Source: Musa acuminata AAA Group
Taxonomy: Eukaryota; Streptophyta; Magnoliopsida; Zingiberales; Musaceae
DNA: 64,000 nucleotides
Direction of reading: 5' to 3'
Assembly: GCF_036884655.1 (NCBI RefSeq)
Contig: NC_088342.1
Coordinates: forward strand, 9,605,501-9,669,500
Within the stretch, counting starts at the first letter, position 1; the number at the start of each line of letters is the position of its first letter. This document shows, one piece after another, positions 56,933-64,000 of this stretch. The translations under genes and the position numbers were made by a program. The notes under the pieces were generated by a model. The model saw nothing but the letters and a program-made list of their open reading frames with translations, searched no databases and had not been told where the DNA came from.

Positions 56933-57616
56933 TTAATAGCAGGTGTTGTAAACATGTAAGCATCTTACATTTGATTTTTTGCAGTGAAGAATTGCATCCT
57001 GGATTGATATATCAGCATAGCTGTGGCAACATTCTATGCTCGAGCAGGAATCACTCGTCCTCCGAGAACTCCCTGCCAAGTTGGTGCAGCTCTTCTCTGA
57101 TCTTGATGAAGTCAATCTCAAGGCTTTTACCTTCTCACATAAGTGCATCAGAAAGCACATGTATCTCCATATAACCTTCTTCAGACATCCAGCACAGTGC
57201 CTCAACTTTGCATTCCTTGAAGCGAGACTTCTGGATGAGGGTGTTTCGTGTGTTGAATGGAAGAGAGTCGAAGAGATCAAGGATGAGGATATACTCCGGC
57301 AGTGGTTGGGCAGGGAAAGAAGTGACCTTGATGAACTCAGCGACTCAGATTTGTCGAGAACAGGCAACTGAAGGAGACCACTGGAGAAGAGGATGTGATC
57401 TGAAGACTGTGATCTTGGCAGATCAAAACCGAAGCCATTGGCATCGATTGCCCAACGCAGGGAGATGCATTCAGGGTCAACTTCGATGAAGGAGCTGCCG
57501 TCTTGGGTGTCGAAGGAGCGGTGGCTGTCACCAAGGGAGTCAAGTGAGGATTTGACGCACATCAACCACCTGTAAGAGTTGCAGCTCTCACTCAAGAGCT
57601 GTTCTGAGTTCTCCAT
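56933..57616 (-). CDS. MAKR6-like probable membrane-associated kinase regulator
   Basis: 227 codons from the Met at 57616 to the stop at the left edge. I chose this Met because homologues start near an ESxSYxWL-type block, here ESCNSYRWL. Upstream in-frame codons back to 57754 look like 5' UTR. Family-like features are SLDSLGDSHRSFD, SSFIEVDPE, GFGFDLPRSQSSDHILFSSGLLQLP and a basic C-terminal part (LKKVIWRYMCFLMHLCEKVKALR) ending near DAILHCKKSN. MAKRs are plasma-membrane-associated inhibitors of receptor-kinase signalling. A donor-like TCAAATGTAAGA at about 56969 could mean that the last few codons belong to another exon. Family assignment is from memory of these motifs. The opposite strand has a shorter 111-codon frame that I regard as a shadow. 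Confidence 0.65.
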   Translation of the reverse strand: MENSEQLLSESCNSYRWLMCVKSSLDSLGDSHRSFDTQDGSSFIEVDPECISLRWAIDANGFGFDLPRSQSSDHILFSSGLLQLPVLDKSESLSSSRSLLSLPNHCRSISSSLISSTLFHSTHETPSSRSLASRNAKLRHCAGCLKKVIWRYMCFLMHLCEKVKALRLTSSRSEKSCTNLAGSSRRTSDSCSSIECCHSYADISIQDAILHCKKSNVRCLHVYNTCY

Positions 57617-57831
57617 GGAAGCTGCAAGAGTGGGGATGAGGTAGAAGTGGAGGGGTGAAGATATAGAGCAACTTGAGGAATCAAAACAAGGAAGGCACAT
57701 CAAAGAAGTTGTTGATTGATGAGGTGACATTTGATGCCCCCATGATGAAGCCATGGAAGCAATATTTCCTGGTAATATTCCTTTTCCATGACAGGATAAG
57801 AATATTTTCTCCCCATACTATTAAAGAATAT

Positions 57832-57872
<41 letters not shown>

Positions 57873-59250
57873 ATACATAAAATCTTTGTAGGAAAAGAGT
57901 TGTTATTACTTTGCATGAGTTCTTTCCCTTCTCAATATAAATGTTTGATTCCCATATATCCTGATTGTTAACACAGTACATAAATCCTTGATTAAGATGC
58001 AGGAACATGAGTTCTCCATTTGCAGTCATAATATTTGCATGGATTTAGCAAGAAAGTAAACCTGGGAACAGTGCCCATCCCTTCATTCTACTCCATCAAC
58101 AGGATGAACTCTAATATATGGCTATCAAGAAAATGATCATCTATCTATTTAAGCCAACATGCGTGGGTGAGAAACAGTTGAACTGACAGGATCACACACA
58201 AATGTATGATTGGACTTATCATAGAACTGTTGCACAGGCTTTCACAGGGCAGGAGAGCTGTTGCTTGGAAGACATTTGGAATCTGATTTCCATGTTGGAA
58301 AGATAAAGAAGACCTAACACTCTTTGTTTCAGTGGAAAGCAGCAAGGAGATGTATTTTGTGAGATACTCTTGTAGGCCATGAAACAGCTTCAAGTTGTCT
58401 GCACACTTCATCTTCTTTCTTGACATTGTATGCAGTCACAACAAGAAAGTCTACAGACAACAATTTTCTTGCAACACAAATTATCAAGCCCCACATTCAA
58501 AGTCATGATACAGAGATAAGAGAGAGAGAGAGAAACTTCAACTGGCCCTTTGATATGAGCTAGGTCATGGGCTCTGCCTTTGAGGCTGGAGAAGCCCATT
58601 CAAGTCCATCACTCAAACCTCATACAAGGTCTACTACCTCATCACCAACCTTACTGTAGGCACACTGCAGCATGCAGTGAACACTGGTGTAGTTGTTTGC
58701 ATATCTTTAGATCTAGAAAATTCATGATTCAATCTATGTTTCAATGACTAGGGCTTATCAATGTGTTGAAATATAATGCAAACCATGTTCATGCAGAGTC
58801 AAAGAACAGCACACAAACATGCTTAAAGCTCCTCCTAACACCTAATGATCACTAAGCTTGGTGCCCAAATCCTGAATCACTAAGCTATTCTGGACCCAAC
58901 TAATCTCACCTACCCAGCTGACAATACTTAACAAACAAATCAAATCTAGCTCAATTAGATTATGCTAATCTATCTTTATTTTGTCCTACTTAGCAGTCAA
59001 CACTTTGTTTAATAATCACAACATCTGACAGAGTTGCATCACAACACTGTTGACATGTCAACTCATCACTACTACTCAGATGGACTTTTGGCCAAGTAGA
59101 ACCTGTTCTATTTTGCTTCTTGTTTCTGCTCCAGTTGATAATGCCAAATTGTTCGAGTCAAACATGGACATATCCTTCCACGAGTCCTTCGTCCTCTCAT
59201 ACTTTAATCAACTCTAATAATTTTCCTAAACAGTGATTTGGATTCCAAAC
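57617..59250. other. Upstream region of the MAKR-like gene
   Basis: Contains a (GA)n run at 57834-57871, which is (CT)n on the MAKR-like gene's strand about 220 bp before its start, probably 5' UTR or promoter. A shorter GA run lies near 58518-58532. Otherwise AT-rich with no gene recognised. Confidence 0.45.
57834..57871. repeat. (GA)n microsatellite
   Basis: About 19 GA units. On the minus strand this is a CT-rich tract upstream of the MAKR-like start codon. Confidence 0.93.
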
Positions 59251-60891
59251 CACATAATTAATTATATGTGTGTGTGCACGCAGATTTGAAGTGGAGCAGA
59301 GCAACATAAGTCCAAGATTCCTCCCTCAGGATGAGACCGAGAGCTCAATTACTTTGACTTCCTTGGCATACGTTTCTGCTTGCAAGCAGACAACCGGAAA
59401 GCTGTCCCTTTGCCACCTCCCACACTTGCCCTCTCTCTCTCTCTCTCCCCTCCCCTCCCCTCCCCTCCGTCGGGCCCCTGTCCTGCTCTCACCAATCAAC
59501 CCCTTTGACTCTACTGCCGCCTCCCTCGGCCCCACCACACCCACCCAACGTCTGCTCCTTTTCTCAACCTCCCCCGGCGCTGATCCTAATTGCTGCTACG
59601 ACCACTACTAACAAGGCGGGTACCAAAGCGGGGAGGCGAACCAGCGGGAAAAAAGAATTGCGAGTCTGCGCCACCATGAGACTTCACCCTGCAACAAAGA
59701 TAAGGGGGAGAGGCGGAGGAGAAAGCAAAAGGGTGGCAGGTGGGCTCCCGCCCTCTCTCTACTGACCACGTTTCCTCATGCTTTGCGTGCTGCTGTCGTT
59801 CTTTCCGGACTTCCCAATCCCAAATGGAAAACAAATATTATGTTAATCCGAATACATATATATTTAATAGCAAGTACAGACAGGGCAGTCAGTCTCTGAA
59901 CGCCATTTGACTTGCAGGCTTTTCCTCGTCTCTTCCCTTTGTACTGCGAAAAGGAAACGTCGACACTCCTGCAAACGATTCCCCGACGGGCGGTCGGGGA
60001 AACGGATTCACCCTCCTTCCGACTTATTGCGCCAGTTCTCCGTTTACTTTTGTCTTCGGACAGGGATCGCATCCACGGTTGTGTTTCAAATGGAAGCATA
60101 CAATCCGAATCACCGCCGTCTAGATCGGTAACTGGATCTCTGGCAGCGCTCCGATCGCGGGTCGGATCCGCTACAGCGTCTGTTGGAGAGGATCCCGTCC
60201 GGGGGAGCGTCAGCGGTTGCATGCGGGTGCGAGACAGCGGCTCGTGCCCCTTTGACTCCGTGACATCGACGTCGCTTGTCGCGCCGTCCGATGGATTCCC
60301 TCGCCGAGACGTGGCTTCCTACCGGCGGTCCGATGGTCCGGTCCCCGTTCGGCGTAATTTCTCGCGAAACCCACGGGCGGAGTCGGCGGAGCGTAGTTGA
60401 CTTGCGTCGCACGGAGGCCACGTCATCGAGAGTCGCGCCACGTCAGCGCTGTCCCCAAGGCGGGCCGGCAGCAGAGAAGCCGCACCAAAGCGCCCCCTCC
60501 TCTCTTTTTATTCCCACCAACACTCTTCGAGACCTTTGGTGTTCGGCCACACAGCTACCCGTCTTTGATTTGCGGATGTTGTGGGGCTCATGCGGGCGCC
60601 ACTGGCAAAACCAGCGAACAACCAATCGAAACGGAGATGGGTGGGGCGAGTGGAGGAGGTCGTTTTACGTTTTATTCCCGGTATTTTGAATTAAAATGGA
60701 GGGGAGGGAGGAAGAAGAATTATTATATATATTATAAGAGATTAAAATAAATCGAAAAAATGGACCAAATAAAGACGGGTGATTTGGGTGGGATGGAGTG
60801 AGCCGTCTCGCCTTCCCCGTCTCCTTCCGCCAGAGAAGATAGCAGAGCGGAGTGCGCGTGTCAGCGAGGGATTTGTTGGGGATCGATCGCC
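59251..60891 (+). promoter_or_regulatory. GC-rich promoter and probable 5' UTR of the PP2C gene
   Basis: A (CT)n/(CCCCT)n tract lies at 59430-59468. About 59900-60700 is GC-rich with many overlapping open frames in all phases but no recognisable protein. Two GCCACGTCA sites lie at 60417-60425 and 60437-60445, and an AT-rich TATATATTATAAGAG segment sits at about 60722-60737, roughly 155 bp before the start codon, in a plausible TATA position. Confidence 0.45.
60417..60445. promoter_or_regulatory. Paired GCCACGTCA bZIP-type sites
   Basis: Two identical 9-bp sites, 20 bp apart centre to centre (60417-60425 and 60437-60445), in the same orientation. GCCACGTCA is a C-box/G-box hybrid bound by plant bZIP factors. 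They lie about 450 bp upstream of the PP2C start. Confidence 0.6.
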
Positions 60892-63360
60892 ATGGGGAGC
60901 GGCGCCTCCCGTCACGGCCTCCTTCACTGCCTCCGCCCATCCGCTGGCGCCGCCGATGTCGGCGACTCCGACGGCGGTCGCCCGACCTTCGAGCTCGGCC
61001 CGCTGGAGGAGACCCTCGGCCATTCCTTCTGCTACGTCCGCTCCTCCTCCCCCGTCCACTCTCGCGCCTCCTCCGTCTCCTCGGCTGGCGGCGACGGAGG
61101 CGGGGAGACCGCCTTCAAGACCATCTCCGGCGCCTCGGTCTCCGCCAACTCTTCCGCCCCTCTCCCGCTCTACGACGCCGCTGGCCGGCCGCACCCCGCC
61201 GGGTTCCGGAGCTCCTCGTCCTTCTCAGCTCTTCCGCTCCAGCTCTCCGCCGCTGGATGCGGCGGCGGCTGCGCGGCATCCGGGCCGCTCGATCGCGGGT
61301 TCTTCATGTCCGGCCCGATCGAGCGCGGGGCGCTTTCCGGGCCCCTGGAGCCCGTTCCCTTCTCCGGTCCTCTCGTGAAGAAGAAGCGCCGAGGCATCGC
61401 CAGGAGGTTCCGTAAGCCGCTGCTTCTCCGGCGGAGCATCTCGGAGAAGAACCGTCCGTGGGTTTTCCCCCTCCGCAGTTTCCCGTCGCGGCAAGGCGAT
61501 CAGCAAGAAGACCCCGCCGCGGCCGCCACCGAGGGAAACGTGCAGTGGGCCCACGGGAAGGCTGGGGAGGACCGGGTCCACGTGGTCGTCTCCGAGGAGC
61601 AGCGGTGGCTCTTCGTCGGGATCTACGACGGGTTCAATGGGCCGGAAGCACCAGAATTTCTCGTCGGCAATCTCTACCGTGCGGTGTTCAACGAGCTCCG
61701 AGGTCTGTTTTGGGAAGAGGAGGAGGAGGGTGGCGCTGAGGATGAGGGCTTAGAGGAAGGGAGCGAGAAAAAGGTCACCTTTCAAGAAGATTCCAAGGTC
61801 GCAAGGCGGCTGTGGGAATTCCTCGCCGAGGGTCACGGCGATGGTGAATTGGACTTCTCCGCAGGGTCGGGCGGGTTCGCGTTCACTCTGTCGAAGCTGA
61901 GGTATGGGATCGGGAGCTGGCGGAAGGAGGGTCGGAGAATGTGGTTCCCCAAGTACAGATATGATTCGGAAGCGAAGGCCAAGGAGATCAAGGAAGTGAC
62001 GGGCAGAAGCAGACGCAGGAGGAGAAAGAAGGGCCCTGTCGCAGAACACGGGCTGGTGTTGGCAGCGCTTGCACGAGCGTTGGAGGTCACCGAGGTGGAA
62101 TACTTGGAGATGACGGATAGGGTGATGGATTGCAATCCTGAGTTGGCGCTGATGGGATCCTGCCTGCTGGTGGTCTTGATGAGGGATGAGGACGTGTATG
62201 TGATGAATGTGGGAGACAGCCGGGCAATCGTGGCACAGTATAGACCACAGGGGCACGTCGAAGGGAGAAACAATGGTAGCTTTGGGGCAGATTTGGAGAA
62301 GGCCAATGTGACCGAGGCAAACAAAGGAGTTGAGGGGAATGGAGAGAGTATGGAGATTGAAGGTTTGAGTAGAGGAGTGATAGAACTGGGGGCATTGCAG
62401 CTATCAACTGATCATAGTACGAGCATTGAAGAGGTAACACTGCATTGAAGATGTATCTAGTTTACAAATTTGTTTAGATCCCAAGAAGTTTTCCTTTTAC
62501 GGTTTAAGAGATGGTATAATGTTCAACCTTTGGCTATATAATTGTTCCATACTAAGAAGAACAGAGGTTACACGCAAATTGGCTATCTGCCTTGGTTTCT
62601 CAGCTGTAGTTTGGAAGTAGATTTGATTTCCTATCTTTATATGTCTATAGGGAGCTCTTAGAATGATACAGTATAGTTCAAGGCTGAGTTTGGTGGTGGT
62701 GTTCACTTGCACACAGTAGGTTTCACCTCATGGAGCATTTTGAGTAATCTACTAGATTTAGCATTTGCCTGTAACGCGCATTTAAGCATATTGTATTTTT
62801 CTGTTAAATGAAATTATGTTTCTGCAGGAAGTCCTTAGGATAAGACGAGAACATCCAGATGACAATAAATGCATTTTCAATGATAGAGTAAAGGGGCGAC
62901 TGAAAGTCACACGTGCTTTTGGTGCTGGTTACCTCAAGCAGGTAATGATGCATTCCAGTTTGGTATATGTCACCAACTAATCATGAAAACAGACCATCAA
63001 TTTGTAATTTCTGCACAAAAGATGAAAGAAGAAAAAAGAACAATTTGCTGCATTTTTTTATTTACTATAACTTTCTTGACTTTCCATTTCTGCAGCCCAA
63101 ATGGAACAATGCATTATTGGAAATGTTTCGGAATGAGTACATCGGAACCGCACCATATATATCTAGTACACCTTCGCTTTGTCACCATAAACTGGGAGCA
63201 AACGATCACTTCTTGATTCTCTCTTCTGATGGTCTTTATCAGTATCTGAGCAATGAAGAGGTTGTATTACATGTTGAAAGTTTCATGGAGAGATTTCCAG
63301 ATGGAGATCCTGCCCAAAGTTTAATAGAAGAACTACTCTTCCGTGCAGCCAATCAAGCTG
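60892..63360 (+). CDS. POLTERGEIST-type protein phosphatase 2C (5' part; last exon outside window)
   Basis: Exons are 60892-62433, 62828-62941 and 63096-63360. The last ends in phase 1 at a GTAAGA donor, so the gene continues beyond 64000. A Mg/Mn-dependent Ser/Thr phosphatase of the POL/PLL clade, which acts at the plasma membrane in meristem signalling; the rice member XB15 dampens immune receptor signalling. MGSGAS gives an N-myristoylation site at Gly2. An ASGPL/SGPI/SGPL motif recurs four times at 129-161. Catalytic-domain motifs are GEDRVHVV (225-232), YDGFNG (D246), [10 protein letters not shown] (about 438-447), [23 protein letters not shown] and [14 protein letters not shown]. An Arg/Lys stretch ([10 protein letters not shown]) interrupts the domain, as usual in this clade. 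Exon 1 is very GC-rich, typical of monocots. I cannot say which PLL paralogue. Confidence 0.92.
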
Positions 63361-64000
63361 GTAAGATTTTCATCTGCACTTATTTTCTCAGTTGTGTATT
63401 AAGTGTGAAAGTATTCTACTAGAACACATGTTTGTTGCACTTGTTTCGGTTGAAATTTGTACTTGGCTCCAGAATGGTTCTCATTGATTTTCATGTTAAA
63501 TCTCTAGCAATATTCTTATTTTGGTCACTTCTACAAACAAGTTGGCAACTTCTAAAATAACGCCTTTCCATGGTTCTTGTACAAAATGAAAGTTGTCCAT
63601 GGGATTTCTTCTCGTTGCCTTCCACCCGAGCAGTCTTAGATATCCTTTTCATTATATGACGTTAATATGGGGTTCCTATTAAAGGAAATGCTAATAAATT
63701 CAAGATTCATCTCCAAATAATTCTACATATAGCACATTAGATTAGTAGCTAAACATATTATGAAAATGGCAACTGAGTAGACATGCAAAGAAATCCAAGC
63801 CACAAAGTTAATGATGTCTAAAATAAGTTTCTCATTTGCTGCTTAAAAAGTAGTTGCATTCGTATTGAGAAAGCAAAATGTCATCATAGTACAGTAAACC
63901 TTTTCAAAATTTAGCAGAAAGTTTTGGTGTAAAGACAGGTGTCTACTTTTCTTTGATGAGGTGTATAGATATTCAAAGTTTATAATGATGTTATGGAGCT
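63361..64000. other. Intron of the PP2C gene running off the window
   Basis: AT-rich sequence after the GTAAGATT donor. No further PP2C exon is seen before the window ends. At least the final exon with the C-terminal motifs lies downstream. Confidence 0.6.

Noticed and set aside
59912..60689. Several long open frames upstream of the PP2C gene
   Set aside because: GC-rich promoter/5' UTR sequence in which many phases are open at once; none resembles a known protein.
61225..62256. Minus-strand frames within PP2C exon 1
   Set aside because: Shadows of the GC-rich PP2C coding exon on the opposite strand.

Overview
The window is plant nuclear DNA: AT-rich intergenic and intronic sequence, GT-AG introns, several long LTR retrotransposons and DNA transposons, and conserved plant single-copy genes. 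The sharply GC-rich first exons next to AT-rich introns (clearest in the PP2C gene) and the repeat landscape fit a monocot. A banana-family (Musa/Ensete) genome is my best guess, but that rests on general impression and not on a diagnostic marker.

Layout, left to right. (1) 1062-28038 (+): a PrimPol-type primase-polymerase gene, 14 exons over 27 kb. My exon set joins without frameshift into 611 codons, with all three catalytic motifs and the UL52-type zinc finger. Its introns hold three Mutator-like (MULE-type) elements, a hAT-like element with a GC-rich minisatellite core, a Ty3/gypsy chromovirus on the opposite strand, and several fragments of a CGGTAC-rich repeat. (2) 28846-31837 (+): DDA1, a small subunit of DDB1-CUL4 ubiquitin-ligase complexes. 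(3) 32808-43622 (+): STE24/FACE1, the zinc CAAX protease, 14 exons and 425 codons. Intron 1 holds another MULE-type element that carries a captured ARM-repeat (U-box-like) gene fragment. (4) 44127-46174 (+): a DUF2358/SnoaL-like predicted plastid protein with a probable GC-AG intron. (5) 48205-about 49987 (+): three in-frame exons of an unrecognised gene, cut in its third exon by (6) a second, decayed Ty3/gypsy chromovirus at 49988-56272 (+). (7) 56933-57616 (-): a MAKR6-like membrane-associated kinase regulator. (8) 60892 to beyond 63360 (+): a POLTERGEIST-type PP2C phosphatase whose last part lies outside the window.

The genes do not form a pathway; they are ordinary neighbours on a plant chromosome. 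I did not find a convincing new enzymatic or defence system. The most informative material is the transposon biology. At least four related MULE-type elements share long terminal inverted repeats and a subterminal motif, two with clear 9-bp target duplications, and one has transduplicated a host gene. A three-LTR TRIM-like array is nested in one of them. A chromovirus with nearly identical LTRs has an intact gag-protease frame but has lost the RT and integrase cores. On the gene side, PrimPol has a consensus E2F site close to its start codon and a paired Trp-Trp motif at its C terminus.
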